From Candidatus Thiodiazotropha sp. (ex Monitilora ramsayi) (lineage in GTDB: Bacteria > Pseudomonadota > Gammaproteobacteria > Chromatiales > Chromatiaceae): a DNA stretch of 64,000 nt. The DNA lies in assembly GCA_025655595.1 (NCBI GenBank), contig JAHXIO010000005.1:682001-746000 (forward strand), given 5' to 3'. The position numbers were made by a program, and so were the translations under genes. The notes beneath the pieces were generated by a model, which did no database searches, was not told the origin of the DNA, and saw only the letters and a list, made by a program, of their open reading frames with translations. Of this stretch, positions 36,112 through 45,107 are shown piece by piece (the first letter of the stretch is position 1; every line of letters starts with the position of its first letter).

Positions 36112-36805
36112 TCAACAGCAAAAAGAGGTGTTGGGATTGACTTCGGCCTTTGCCATGGTCTCCCACGACATTAAAAACTCATTGGGTATTCTTCTCAAGT
36201 ATATCGGTACGATTGCGGAAAATTGCGACCTGGAGGCCAGCGGTGTCAGCCGGGAGTGCGCGGACATGGAGTACGAAGTCAGGCGTATCAATAACAATCT
36301 GGTGAAGATGCTGACCCTGTTCAAGGTCGAGGAGGGCAACTACCTGCTCAATGTGGATGCTCACGCCATCAGTGAATTCCTCGAAGAGGAGATGCTGGAG
36401 CATGGCGACCTGACCAAACAGAAGGGGATCGGCTATGAGATCGAGTGCAGTGAGGACCTCTACTGGTATTTTGACCGCAACCTGATGACCGGTGTGATGA
36501 GCAATGCCATCAGCAATGCCCTGCGTTACACAAAAGACTGGCTGAGAGTGACGGCGGAAGCCAGCGAAGAGGGGCTGGTTATCTCAGTAGAGGATAACGG
36601 TGGCGGTTTTCCGCAGTCGATGCTGGACAACCAGGGGGAGTTCTTCCATCCGGAGTCCGGGTTTCTCAACAACAATACCGGCCTGGGGCTCTATTTCACC
36701 CAGGTGGTGCTCGATCTGCACAAGCATGATGGAAAGCAGGGGAGTGTGAGTCTCTCCAACGGCGGTATTCTCGGCGGAGGCTGCTGCCGGATCCTGCTGC
36801 CCTAG
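36101..36805 (+). CDS. Soluble sensor-less histidine kinase
   Basis: This 234-residue kinase core has no membrane segment and no input domain. The H box is MVSHDIKNSLG (His22), and the ATPase domain shows NAISNALRY (N box), VEDNGGGFP (G1) and NTGLGLYFT (G2). The start is TTG 36101, with CAGGAG eight bases before it; no ATG is available that keeps the H box. It overlaps the preceding response regulator gene by 11 bases, so the pair is co-translated. How it senses a signal is unknown; it may receive it from a partner protein. Confidence 0.85.
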   Translation: MQDSQQQKEVLGLTSAFAMVSHDIKNSLGILLKYIGTIAENCDLEASGVSRECADMEYEVRRINNNLVKMLTLFKVEEGNYLLNVDAHAISEFLEEEMLEHGDLTKQKGIGYEIECSEDLYWYFDRNLMTGVMSNAISNALRYTKDWLRVTAEASEEGLVISVEDNGGGFPQSMLDNQGEFFHPESGFLNNNTGLGLYFTQVVLDLHKHDGKQGSVSLSNGGILGGGCCRILLP

Positions 36806-36894
36806 GGGTAAATCTCCATTCTCAGAGTGAGACATCCGGGCCGAATGGTTTATAATGGCGGGCTTTTCCAAGCATCTTTTCTGGGAGACTGCGG

Positions 36895-38121
36895 ATGTCC
36901 AACGATGGCATTAAAAAGGTCGTACTGGCCTACTCGGGTGGTCTGGACACCTCGATTATCGTCAAATGGCTGCAGGACGAGTACCACTGCGAAGTGGTGA
37001 CCTTCACCGCCGATATCGGTCAGGGTGAGGAGGTCGAGCCGGTACGCGGCAAGGCCGAGGCAGCCGGTATCAAGGAGATCTACATCGAGGATCTCACCGA
37101 GGAGTTCGTGCGCGAATACGTCTTCCCCATGTTTCGCGCCAATGCCATCTACGAAGGAGAGTACCTGCTGGGTACCTCCATCGCCCGCCCGCTGATCGCC
37201 AAGCGACTGATCGAGATCGCCAACGAGACCGGCGCCGATGCCATCTCCCATGGCGCTACCGGCAAGGGTAACGACCAGGTTCGTTTCGAGCTGGGTGCCT
37301 ACGCGTTGCGTCCCGATATCAAGATCATCGCCCCCTGGCGTGAATGGGATCTCAACTCCCGCGAGAAACTGCTGGCCTATGCCGAGGCCCACGGCATCTC
37401 CGTCGAGATGAAGCGGGAAGGCAAGAAATCACCCTATTCCATGGACGCGAATCTGCTGCACATCTCCTATGAGGGTTACGACCTGGAGGATCCCTGGACG
37501 GAGCCGGGCAACGAGATGTGGCGCTGGTCGGTTTCACCGGAGGAGGCGCCGGATCAAGCGACTTATATCGAGATCGGTTTCAACAATGGCGATGCCGTCT
37601 CCATCGACGGTGAGGATCTCTCGCCTGCCGGCCTGTTGCTGAAGCTGAATCAGCTGGGTGGCGCCAACGGCATCGGTCGCGCCGATATCGTCGAGAATCG
37701 CTATGTGGGCATGAAGTCCCGCGGCTGTTACGAGACGCCCGGCGGCACCATCCTGCTCAAGGCGCACCGAGCCATGGAGTCCCTGACCCTCGACCGGGAG
37801 GCGGCGCATATGAAGGATGAGCTGATGCCCCGCTACGCCAAGCTGGTCTACAACGGCTACTGGTTCGCCCCCGAACGGGAGATGCTGCAGGCCGCCATCG
37901 ACGAGACCCAGAAGGTGGTCAACGGTGTGGTGCGGCTGAAACTCTATAAAGGCAATGTCTACGTGGTCGGGCGCAAGTCGGAGACCAACAGCCTGTTCGA
38001 TGAATCGATCGCCACCTTCGAGGACGACGCCGGCGCCTACAATCAGCAGGATGCGGAGGGCTTCATCAAGCTCAATGCGCTGCGCCTGCGGGTGGCGGCA
38101 GGTAAGAAGTCCCGGAAATAA
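36895..38121 (+). CDS. argG: Argininosuccinate synthase
   Basis: This 408-residue enzyme joins citrulline and aspartate using ATP, the step before arginine. The P-loop [16 protein letters not shown] is at the N terminus, with [15 protein letters not shown] and [16 protein letters not shown] further on. Length and motifs are those of the standard short ArgG family. It stands alone here, apart from argF-argD at 50-52 kb. REP elements follow its stop. Confidence 0.97.
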   Translation: MSNDGIKKVVLAYSGGLDTSIIVKWLQDEYHCEVVTFTADIGQGEEVEPVRGKAEAAGIKEIYIEDLTEEFVREYVFPMFRANAIYEGEYLLGTSIARPLIAKRLIEIANETGADAISHGATGKGNDQVRFELGAYALRPDIKIIAPWREWDLNSREKLLAYAEAHGISVEMKREGKKSPYSMDANLLHISYEGYDLEDPWTEPGNEMWRWSVSPEEAPDQATYIEIGFNNGDAVSIDGEDLSPAGLLLKLNQLGGANGIGRADIVENRYVGMKSRGCYETPGGTILLKAHRAMESLTLDREAAHMKDELMPRYAKLVYNGYWFAPEREMLQAAIDETQKVVNGVVRLKLYKGNVYVVGRKSETNSLFDESIATFEDDAGAYNQQDAEGFIKLNALRLRVAAGKKSRK

Positions 38122-38143
38122 TCCACTGACAACCGATGCTTGC

Positions 38144-38211
38144 GTAGGGTGGGGCCAAGCCCCACCGTTACCACAGGATCGAGCATTCGGTGGGGCATGG
38201 CCCCACCCTAC
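38144..38211. repeat. Inverted REP pair with a G/C-swapped stem, behind argG
   Basis: GTAGGGTGGGGC-CAA-GCCCCACCG (38144-38167) faces CGGTGGGGC-ATG-GCCCCACCCTAC (38188-38211). The layout and GTAGG foot equal the RAYT-flanking REPs, but the stem reads GTGGGGC/GCCCCAC instead of GTGCGGC/GCCGCAC, a paired change that keeps the hairpin. Confidence 0.88.
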
Positions 38212-38222
38212 CGCAGAACCGA

Positions 38223-38246
38223 GCGTAGGGTGTGGCGAGTTGCACC
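38223..38246. repeat. Third, degenerate REP copy behind argG
   Basis: GCGTAGGGTGTGGCGAGTTGCACC keeps the GTAGGGTG foot but has a mismatched stem. It appears to be a decayed copy next to the intact inverted pair. Confidence 0.6.
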
Positions 38247-38271
38247 ATCTGGTGTTGAATGTGCTGCAGGT

Positions 38272-39330
38272 TCAGGGGGCTGTGGACCCGATTCCTTCCA
38301 GTGCGAGCCCCATCGGCACATCGTCGGTGTAAATGCCATCTACCCCAAGCGTTGCCAGCAACAGCCATTCGGCCTCGTCGTTGACGGTATAGACCATCGC
38401 CCGCTGGCCGATCTGGTGCAGCTGGGCGATCAGTAGCGAACTGGTACCAGGGGCTTGCGATTCCAATAGTTGAATGACCGCCTTATCGATGGAGGCTGCC
38501 CGGGAGAGGCTCGCCGACAGAGTGAAGAGATAGTCGTTGGCCGAACCATAGAGTGGAGCCCGGAAGAGGGTGCCGGCCTCGACCCACTGTAATCCGAAGG
38601 GTGAGGATTTCTCCATTAACGTCACCGGCAGCCCGGTGTAGGCCTCGATCATCTCCGGTGTCAGTAGTTGGAACGCACTGATGGCGAGTGTGCGCGGCAG
38701 CTGGGGCGCGCGCTCGGCGACCAGTCCCAGTATCTCCGGTGAAAAGGACTCGATCAGAACCTGCTCCGTCATGCGGCTCTTGGTGATGTCACTCACCACC
38801 GCCTCGGTGAGGCTCAGTTGTGAGCTGTCGTCAGGATCGCAAAGGGGTGACGGGGTTTTGATCTCCACAATGACCAGTCCCGAGGGTCGCTCACTGTGCC
38901 GTTTTCTGCTGAATCTGCGGGCGGCATGCAGGATCTGCTTCAGCTTCGCCACGCTGGGAAGGCGTGTCTTGAGTTCGTCGAAGGTGAGTTGGTTGACACA
39001 GGTGAAGTCATCCAGATAGTCGTCATGCAGGGCGACAGCTTTACCGTCCAGCGTCTGCACCACGTCCACTTCGACCACTTGGATACCTTCCAGGAAGGCC
39101 CTTCGCACCGCGTCGATGCTGTTTTCGATGGGACGGCTTGTATCGCTGCCGTCATTCGCTCCATATCCCCGATGACCGATGGCAAACGGGTAACTTTGCG
39201 ACTCCAGCAGGTCTTCCATGGTCCACTGTAAATGGCCATGATGCTCTGACGGGTCGGCGTTGAGATTGAATGAGAGGAGTGATAGGCATAGGAGTGCGGC
39301 GGTCCACATCCCTGTCGGTTGAGTATTCAT
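38272..39330 (-). CDS. Exported glycerophosphodiester phosphodiesterase family protein
   Basis: This 352-residue protein has a signal peptide (about 1-25, ending FNLNA) and a GDPD TIM barrel: IGHRGYG with catalytic His, ENSIDAVRRAFLEGIQVVEVDV with metal-binding acids, ALHDDYLD with the second catalytic His, IVEIKTPSP, and the C-terminal VDGIYTDDVPMG. Family members hydrolyse glycerophosphodiesters in the periplasm, releasing glycerol-3-phosphate and an alcohol. The start at 39330 has AAGGAT upstream. It is convergent with argG across the REP cluster. Confidence 0.9.
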   Translation of the reverse strand: MNTQPTGMWTAALLCLSLLSFNLNADPSEHHGHLQWTMEDLLESQSYPFAIGHRGYGANDGSDTSRPIENSIDAVRRAFLEGIQVVEVDVVQTLDGKAVALHDDYLDDFTCVNQLTFDELKTRLPSVAKLKQILHAARRFSRKRHSERPSGLVIVEIKTPSPLCDPDDSSQLSLTEAVVSDITKSRMTEQVLIESFSPEILGLVAERAPQLPRTLAISAFQLLTPEMIEAYTGLPVTLMEKSSPFGLQWVEAGTLFRAPLYGSANDYLFTLSASLSRAASIDKAVIQLLESQAPGTSSLLIAQLHQIGQRAMVYTVNDEAEWLLLATLGVDGIYTDDVPMGLALEGIGSTAP

Positions 39331-39468
39331 GGGTATCCTTTCTTGATGCCGTTGCGAAGTCTGTGAGGTTAGGGGGAATTCACCTCGAAATCAACTGGAT
39401 CCGATGAAGGGCGGTTTGGCGGCTCCGGGTTTTAGAGGACCCGGGGCCTCCCAGATATGTTCACCATG

Positions 39469-41136
39469 TCAGGCGGCCCGTTGCGCCGACCCGGCCAGGT
39501 TCAGCGTGGAGATGAGCGATCTGAGTGAGGCGCTGAGCGTGTCCTGATCAAAGGCTGCGCCGGCGACACGGTGGCCATCGATCTCCAGCAGCACATAGGA
39601 GACTGCCTCTGCATCCGTGCCTTCACCAATTGCATGCTCACTATAGTCGATCACCTTGAGCTGATGACCGTACGCCTGTGTCCAGGCATCCACGAATGCA
39701 GAGATGGCCCCTTCGCCCCGGCCGTGAATGGTCCTCTGCTGTTTGGCGTTTGCGAGTTTGGCCTCGATCACATCGATCCCCTCGTGCCGGTCGATGCGGT
39801 AACCTTCAAGTCGAACAGGGCGCTCATCCGCTACAAAGTGTTGCAGGAACAACTCATAAATCGTCTCACTGTTGATCTCACCCTGCTGCTGTTCACTGGC
39901 CTTCTGCACGATAGACGCCAGCGCTATCTGAATCCAGCGTGGTAGCATCAGGCCATAGTCCCGTTCCAGGACATAGGCCACGCCGCCCTTGCCTGACTGG
40001 CTGTTGACCCGGATCACCGCCTGATAATCACGGCCGATATCCTGTGGATCGATTGGCAGATAGGCGACCTGCCAGGGCTCGTCCGGTTGTTGCTGATGCA
40101 GGCATTTGCGGATGGCATCCTGATGAGAGCCGGAGAAAGCGGTATAGACCAGTTCTCCCACCCAGGGGTGTCGCGGGTGCACAGGCATACCGGTGCATTG
40201 GCGATAGACTTGGAGAATCTCATCCGGATCCGAGAGATCGAGCCGCGGATCTATGCCCTGGCTGTAGAGATTCATCGCCAGGGTGATCACGTCCATGTTG
40301 CCGGTGCGCTCGCCGTTGCCCAGCAAAGTGCCCTCGACCCGATCCGCGCCGGCCAGCATCGCCAGCTCGGCGGCGGCCACCGCGCAGCCGCGGTCGTTGT
40401 GGGTGTGTACCGAGACCCGGATGGCTTCGCGTCGGGTGACGTGTCGGCAGAAATACTCAACCTGGTCTGCGAAAAGGTTGGGCGTGGTGCTCTCCACCGT
40501 TGCCGGAAGATTGATAATACAGGGGCGATCAGCCGTCGGTTGCCAGACGTCGATAACCGCATTACAGACATCCACCGCATAGTCCCACTCCGTATTGGAG
40601 AAGCTCTCCGGTGAGTACTCGAAGACCCACTCTGTCTCTGGGTATCGCTCGGCTTCGCGTTTCAATAAGGTCGCCCCCTCGACGGCAATGGCCTTGATCC
40701 CATCACGGTCGCGTCCGAAGACCCGATCACGTTGTACCGTTGAGGTGGAGTTGTAGACATGCACGATGGCCCGCCTGGCACCCTTGAGAGATTCGAAAGT
40801 CCTCTGGATCAGAGATTCGCGGGCCTGTACCAGTACCTGTACGGTCACGTCGTCCGGGACCTGGTCCTCATCGATCAGCCAGCGCACGAAATCGTAGTCG
40901 GGCTGACTGGCGGCGGGAAAACCGATCTCGATCTCCTTGAAACCCAGATTGACCAATAAACCCCACAGACGCCGTTTCTGCATCACGCTCATGGGTTCCA
41001 AAAGTGCCTGGTTACCGTCACGCAGGTCCACACTGGCCCATATCGGTGCATTGCTGAGGGTCCGGTTGGGCCACTCCCGATGCTGCATGGGCAGTGGCAT
41101 TGTCGGGTTGTATTTACGATGGTCAAAACGGTTCAC
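39469..41136 (-). CDS. leuA: 2-isopropylmalate synthase (LeuA2 type)
   Basis: This 555-residue enzyme condenses acetyl-CoA with 2-ketoisovalerate, the first step of leucine synthesis. It has the aldolase-like barrel with SVDLRDGNQALLEPM, the metal-binding VSVHTHNDRGC and NGERTGNMDV, and a C-terminal LeuA dimer domain for leucine feedback (about 430-555). The N-terminal PMQHREWPNRTL places it in the long type 2 group also found in actinobacteria and many proteobacteria. The start is GTG 41136, with CAGGAG eight bases before it. It is divergent from an Lrp/AsnC regulator, which is a likely controller. Confidence 0.94.
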   Translation of the reverse strand: MNRFDHRKYNPTMPLPMQHREWPNRTLSNAPIWASVDLRDGNQALLEPMSVMQKRRLWGLLVNLGFKEIEIGFPAASQPDYDFVRWLIDEDQVPDDVTVQVLVQARESLIQRTFESLKGARRAIVHVYNSTSTVQRDRVFGRDRDGIKAIAVEGATLLKREAERYPETEWVFEYSPESFSNTEWDYAVDVCNAVIDVWQPTADRPCIINLPATVESTTPNLFADQVEYFCRHVTRREAIRVSVHTHNDRGCAVAAAELAMLAGADRVEGTLLGNGERTGNMDVITLAMNLYSQGIDPRLDLSDPDEILQVYRQCTGMPVHPRHPWVGELVYTAFSGSHQDAIRKCLHQQQPDEPWQVAYLPIDPQDIGRDYQAVIRVNSQSGKGGVAYVLERDYGLMLPRWIQIALASIVQKASEQQQGEINSETIYELFLQHFVADERPVRLEGYRIDRHEGIDVIEAKLANAKQQRTIHGRGEGAISAFVDAWTQAYGHQLKVIDYSEHAIGEGTDAEAVSYVLLEIDGHRVAGAAFDQDTLSASLRSLISTLNLAGSAQRAA

Positions 41137-41377
41137 GTCGGTGACTCCTGATATGCGGTTTCTCTCTCGGCCCTTGTGGGGCTTGCTGTGCAGTCCCCGG
41201 CTTGTGGCCGGGGGTATTTGGGTATGGCTTGTGGCCGATGGAGAAAGATTAGATCAAACCTGTTGGTTAATGATTGCGAATTATGGTTATGTTTTAGATT
41301 AAAATGGTATTTAATTGCTTATTATTATAAATTATTAGCATAAATCATATTTTGTCTTTGGGATTGTGAGTATTAAC
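41137..41377. promoter_or_regulatory. Divergent leuA / Lrp-type regulator control region
   Basis: A 240-base gap. The half next to the regulator (about 41270-41360) is strikingly AT-rich (TTATTATTATAAATTATTAG), as expected for Lrp-family binding and bending. No exact operator can be assigned. Confidence 0.5.
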
Positions 41378-41839
41378 ATGACATTGGATCGCTATGACAA
41401 GCATATTCTGGAGCTTCTGCAGCAGGATGGCAGGATCAGCAATCAGGATCTGGCCGAGAAAATCGGTCTTTCACCTTCTCCCTGTCTGCGCAGGGTGCGT
41501 GCACTGGAAGCGTCCGGGATCATAGCGGGCTATCGGGCCTTTCTGGATGCCGGTCAATTGGGATTGAGCCTGATGGCGCTGATCCACATTTCGATGGATC
41601 GTCATACGCCGGAACGCTTCGCCAACTTTGAACAGAAGATCAGTGCGCTTCCCGAAGTGTTGGAATGCCTGCTGATCACAGGTCAGGATGCGGATTATCA
41701 GATTAAGGTGCTGGTTAAGGATATGGAGGCCTATCAGGCCCTGCTGCTGAATCAGATCACAAGAATCGAGGGGGTGAGCGGTGTCCACTCCAGCTTTGTG
41801 ATGCGGCATGTCGTCGACAAGACCGCCTTACCACTATGA
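41378..41839 (+). CDS. Lrp/AsnC-family transcriptional regulator
   Basis: This 153-residue protein has an N-terminal helix-turn-helix (ISNQDLAEKIGLSPSPCLRRVRALEASGII) and a C-terminal RAM ligand domain (LPEVLECLLITGQDADYQIKVLVKDMEAYQALL), the Lrp layout. It begins LDRYDKHILELLQQDGRIS, like Lrp itself. ATG 41378 is preferred; an in-frame GTG 12 bases earlier is possible. It is divergent from leuA, so leucine-responsive control of leuA is a reasonable inference. Confidence 0.9.
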   Translation: MTLDRYDKHILELLQQDGRISNQDLAEKIGLSPSPCLRRVRALEASGIIAGYRAFLDAGQLGLSLMALIHISMDRHTPERFANFEQKISALPEVLECLLITGQDADYQIKVLVKDMEAYQALLLNQITRIEGVSGVHSSFVMRHVVDKTALPL

Positions 41840-41880
41840 GGTAATAGGTGCTATGCAGAAGTGTTGGCGGGTCTTACCGC

Positions 41881-42294
41881 TTATATCTGCGCAGTTTGAG
41901 GTATCTCGGCTTTGAGGGGTTCCGAGGGGAAGAACTGTTTGAGCCACCCGATGGCCTCGTCCGGGTCGTAGAAGGATTTCACTTCCACGTCTCTGAAATA
42001 GGTATTGGCGGCAATTCTGGTCATGATGACGTCGCGGTGGTTGCGTTCGATGTAGGCGATCGCCTTCAGCCGGTGTTTCGTCTGCTGCATCATCGAGATC
42101 TGTACCAGAACAGAGATGGAGTAACTTCCCTGCCGCTCTATCAGTGCCGGAATGGGATCGCTGAATTGATCGAGGAAGTCGGTGACAGCCGGTATATCAC
42201 CCTCGACAATCTCTTCGTTGGTGTAGATGACAGCGTGCAGGTAGCTATCATCGACGATGCTGAGCCTGACTTTTCCTGTGTCTATCGTATCCAT
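41881..42294 (-). CDS. Small protein of unknown function (possible STAS/SpoIIAA-like fold)
   Basis: This 137-residue soluble protein has no signal peptide. The pattern of an N-terminal beta strand pair (KVRLSIVDDSYLHAVIYTNEEI), a helix around AVTDFLDQF, and a late DPDEAIGWLKQFF is reminiscent of STAS/SpoIIAA-like domains, in which the last segment is the closing helix. The match is not certain. It stands alone between the Lrp-type regulator and yceI. Confidence 0.6.
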   Translation of the reverse strand: MDTIDTGKVRLSIVDDSYLHAVIYTNEEIVEGDIPAVTDFLDQFSDPIPALIERQGSYSISVLVQISMMQQTKHRLKAIAYIERNHRDVIMTRIAANTYFRDVEVKSFYDPDEAIGWLKQFFPSEPLKAEIPQTAQI

Positions 42295-42457
42295 GAGTCA
42301 GAGTATAGCGTATCTATTGAGAGCTCCAACAAGAAGCTTTGCCTGTGTGAAGTGTATATGGGTATTGGTGTCTAACCAGCGATCGCCCAAGCAGGATTAT
42401 AGCCGGAAATCGGCTGCTATGATCTTTGGTAAAGGGATTTGATTTAGAGGTATGACA

Positions 42458-43081
42458 ATGAAAACGTCTTTTCCAACAGCCCTGCTTTTTATACTTTTGG
42501 TATCCGTCATTCCCCCGGTGTCGGCATCCGATTATCTGATTGATACTGAAGGTGGTCATGCCTATATCCAGTTTAAAATCAGCCATCTCGGTTATAGCTG
42601 GCTGGTTGGTCGGTTCAACCGTTTTGAAGGCGAATTCAGCTATGACAAGAATGACCCGGCCTCTGCCACCATAGAGATTCGCGTCGATACTGCGAGTATC
42701 GACACCAACCATGCGGAAAGGGATAAGCATCTTCGGGATGATGATTTTCTACATGTGGAAAAATATCCCGAAGCGCGTTTCGTCAGTACCGGGTTTACCG
42801 AACTGGGTAACGGTAAAGCAAAGTTGTTGGGGGATTTAACCCTGCATGGCGTGACCCGGCAGATTGAGATCGATGTGAAGCATGTGGGGGCGGGGACCGA
42901 TCCCTGGGGAGGCTACCGACGCGGTTTTGAAGGCAATACCAGCATCACTTTGGCGGATTTCGGCATCACCAAGTTTCTCGGTGAGGCCGCGCGCCGGATG
43001 GAGTTTTCTCTCGGCATCGAGGGGATCAGGAAAAAAAGTGACAACAGGCCAAGACGTCCCGGCGGATTACGCATCCGCTGA
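42458..43081 (+). CDS. YceI-family periplasmic lipid-binding protein
   Basis: This 207-residue protein has a signal peptide ending VSA and a YceI lipocalin-like barrel: DTEGGHAYIQFKISHLGYSWLVGRF, HLRDDDFLHVEKYPEARFVS and LLGDLTLHGVTRQIEIDV. Relatives bind polyisoprenoids such as ubiquinone-8 in the periplasm. The AGAGG site is seven bases before ATG 42458, so that start is preferred over the ATG six bases upstream. No cytochrome b561 gene is adjacent, unlike in some genomes. Confidence 0.92.
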   Translation: MKTSFPTALLFILLVSVIPPVSASDYLIDTEGGHAYIQFKISHLGYSWLVGRFNRFEGEFSYDKNDPASATIEIRVDTASIDTNHAERDKHLRDDDFLHVEKYPEARFVSTGFTELGNGKAKLLGDLTLHGVTRQIEIDVKHVGAGTDPWGGYRRGFEGNTSITLADFGITKFLGEAARRMEFSLGIEGIRKKSDNRPRRPGGLRIR

Positions 43082-43112
43082 ACCGGGATAGACGGCGAAT
43101 GCCGGGTGAATG

Positions 43113-43514
43113 TCAGGAGAGCATCTCCACCCGAAAACGAATCTTGCGCCAGGGATTGCTTTCATCCAGCAGACGTGTGAGGCTCGCTTCCAGAGGGATT
43201 CCCTGATCCATCAGTTTGGCCAGGGTCCTGTTCTCCCGGCTGGGTACATACCCCAGGTGCTCGTTCCTGAACCATACTGCGACAGCATAGGGATCGTGGG
43301 GATTACAGGGTTCCCGTTTGAGTCTCAGTTTCTCTCCCACCTGCAGGAAAGGCCAGATGGCCGCCGCTCGGTGGTACTGATAACCCGCCAGGGCGGATTC
43401 CTGCAGGATCAGCCGGCGGCGGGTATTGGCGGGGTGCATTCTGGCGTAGACTCTGTGGTTCGTACCATTACCCAAACTGCGTAACAGTTGAGAGAGTCGT
43501 TTGACTGTTTTCAT
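43113..43514 (-). CDS. Stand-alone HIRAN-domain protein
   Basis: This 133-residue protein is mostly a HIRAN domain (ALAGYQYHRAAAIWPFLQVGEKLRLKREPCNPHDPYAVAVWF then HLGYVPSRENRTLAKLMDQG). In larger proteins HIRAN binds DNA ends or replication-fork structures, as in HLTF/Rad5. Here it stands alone, after a short basic N terminus (MKTVKRLSQLLRSLG). ATG 43514 avoids overlap with the divergent gene; an in-frame start 108 bases upstream would overlap it. The function of isolated bacterial HIRAN proteins is not established. Confidence 0.82.
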   Translation of the reverse strand: MKTVKRLSQLLRSLGNGTNHRVYARMHPANTRRRLILQESALAGYQYHRAAAIWPFLQVGEKLRLKREPCNPHDPYAVAVWFRNEHLGYVPSRENRTLAKLMDQGIPLEASLTRLLDESNPWRKIRFRVEMLS

Positions 43515-43598
43515 CGATATCGCTCCCATCAGCTGATTGATAGGTATTGAGGTTAGCAATAGAGGTGGCTCAAAACGTGAGTCCGTCGAGTAGAAACT

Positions 43599-44000
43599 AT
43601 GCTGGAGTATATTTTTTTTCATGAGCGCCCTTGGCAGCGCTTCATCGATTATCTGACATCGATGGGACTGGAGCCTCAGGCCACCTCAGGAAGTGAGGGT
43701 TGGCTGGTGACCCTGCCGGAAGATCTGGACGATGAGCTGGATGAGAAAATCGAGGTCTACTACGACAAAATGCTAGATCTGAATGAGTCTCTGGTAGCTG
43801 AGGAGGAGGGTCAGGAGCATGTCCACACCGCCGGCGTCAACGTGACATTGAAAGACGGGCGGGTAGTACAGGCGGCGGTAGATCCCGGTTTGATGCAGAA
43901 ATTGCTCGACGCCGTCACACCCCGGGAACTGGGTGATCTGGTCAATGCGATCGCCGATGCAGTAGAAAACCCGGACGAACGCCCTTTCTGTCAGCGCTGA
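43599..44000 (+). CDS. Conserved acidic protein of unknown function
   Basis: This 133-residue soluble, strongly acidic protein begins MLEYIFFHERPWQRFIDYL, a start I recognise from a conserved gammaproteobacterial family without known function. The N-terminal half resembles a small alpha/beta domain (GWLVTLPEDLDDELDEKIEVYYDKML), and the C-terminal half is helical (GLMQKLLDAVTPRELGDLVNAIADAVENP). It ends with a 10-base overlap with the convergent small membrane protein gene. Confidence 0.75.
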   Translation: MLEYIFFHERPWQRFIDYLTSMGLEPQATSGSEGWLVTLPEDLDDELDEKIEVYYDKMLDLNESLVAEEEGQEHVHTAGVNVTLKDGRVVQAAVDPGLMQKLLDAVTPRELGDLVNAIADAVENPDERPFCQR

Positions 44001-44227
44001 GAGTTGGCGGACTCCAGCGCCTGATCTATCTTTTTGCTGTTTTCCTGCAGTGATTGCTCTAGCTGTTCGGCTGCCTGACGGGCTGCCTTCTTTTGCTCCA
44101 CCAGTTCAATGTACTGCTTAGGCGTCTGGTTGTAGCTGGTGTCGGGTGGATTGTCGCTACCTTTCATGACATAGATTACGGCAAGAATTAGCACGATAAG
44201 TACGGCGAAAAAAGCGCTGTTGCCCAT
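43991..44227 (-). CDS. Small membrane protein, unknown function
   Basis: This 78-residue protein has one N-terminal transmembrane helix (AFFAVLIVLILAVIYVM) and a charged, predicted coiled-coil tail (VEQKKAARQAAEQLEQSLQE). It probably anchors a helical domain on one face of the inner membrane. Its last 10 bases overlap the convergent gene. No family is recognised. Its continuous frame and membrane design make it likely real. Confidence 0.65.
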   Translation of the reverse strand: MGNSAFFAVLIVLILAVIYVMKGSDNPPDTSYNQTPKQYIELVEQKKAARQAAEQLEQSLQENSKKIDQALESANSQR

Positions 44228-44272
44228 GGGATACCTCTCTCCTGTCCCTATAGATGGAAGTATGGATGATTT

Positions 44273-44929
44273 TCAGCCATGGAGCTGCATTATGGGCCAG
44301 TGGCGGGTATTCGCCACCTCGATGAGTTTTTCGTCGGGATCAACCGCTACCGGGTGATCGACCTGCTCCAGGAGCGGCAGGTCGTTGTGAGAATCGCTGT
44401 AGAACCAGCTGTCCTTGAGGGTCTGCCGGTTCTCAGCCAGCCAATCATTGAGCCTGTTGACCTTGCCTTCCCGGAAACTGGGCTCTCCATCCACGTCGCC
44501 TGTATAGTGTCCGTTCAGCGTCTCCGGTTCCGTGGCAATGAGATGATCGATGCCGAAACGTTCTGCTATGGGCCGTGTGACAAAGGCATTGGTGGCTGTG
44601 ATGATCAAAAGCGTGTCACCGGCGTCCCGGTGTTTTTGCACCAGCTGGATCGCACTCTCCGTAATCAAAGGCGAGATCACGCTGGAGAGGAACTCACTGC
44701 GCCACTGATGCAGTTGCTTGGGGGGGTGTTGCCGCAAGGGTGCCAGAGAGAAGCGGAGGAATTCGAAAATATCGAGCTGCCCAGCTTTATACTGTGCAAA
44801 AAAACGCTCATTTTCCCTTTCATAGTGCTCCCCGTCGACAATCCCCTTTTCTACCAGGAATCGTCCCCACAGATAGTCGGAATCTCCTGCCAGTAGCGTA
44901 TTGTCCAGGTCGAAAATCGCCAGTGCCAT
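44273..44929 (-). CDS. HAD-IB family phosphatase (SerB-like)
   Basis: This 218-residue HAD hydrolase has motif I FDLDNTLLAGDSDYLWG, motif II around LLIITATNAFVTRP and motif III in KVNRLNDWLAE followed by SDSHNDLPLLEQVD. The long helical cap after motif I is that of the HAD-IB group, which includes phosphoserine and related small-molecule phosphatases. The substrate cannot be told. It is divergent from rppH. Confidence 0.9.
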   Translation of the reverse strand: MALAIFDLDNTLLAGDSDYLWGRFLVEKGIVDGEHYERENERFFAQYKAGQLDIFEFLRFSLAPLRQHPPKQLHQWRSEFLSSVISPLITESAIQLVQKHRDAGDTLLIITATNAFVTRPIAERFGIDHLIATEPETLNGHYTGDVDGEPSFREGKVNRLNDWLAENRQTLKDSWFYSDSHNDLPLLEQVDHPVAVDPDEKLIEVANTRHWPIMQLHG

Positions 44930-45107
44930 GGGGTGGATCCTGCCAGATAACCGTATGTTGGGGTTAAAGGAAAAGAGAGTATTTTACCCTGAGAACAGTA
45001 CAGGAATTTACTGAATCAGCAAAGGCTTATGTTGTTCGTTCCTTGCCGCTTACAGATGATTGTGGAAGAATCGTTGACAATTAAAAGTGCATAATCTGGC
45101 AATTATC

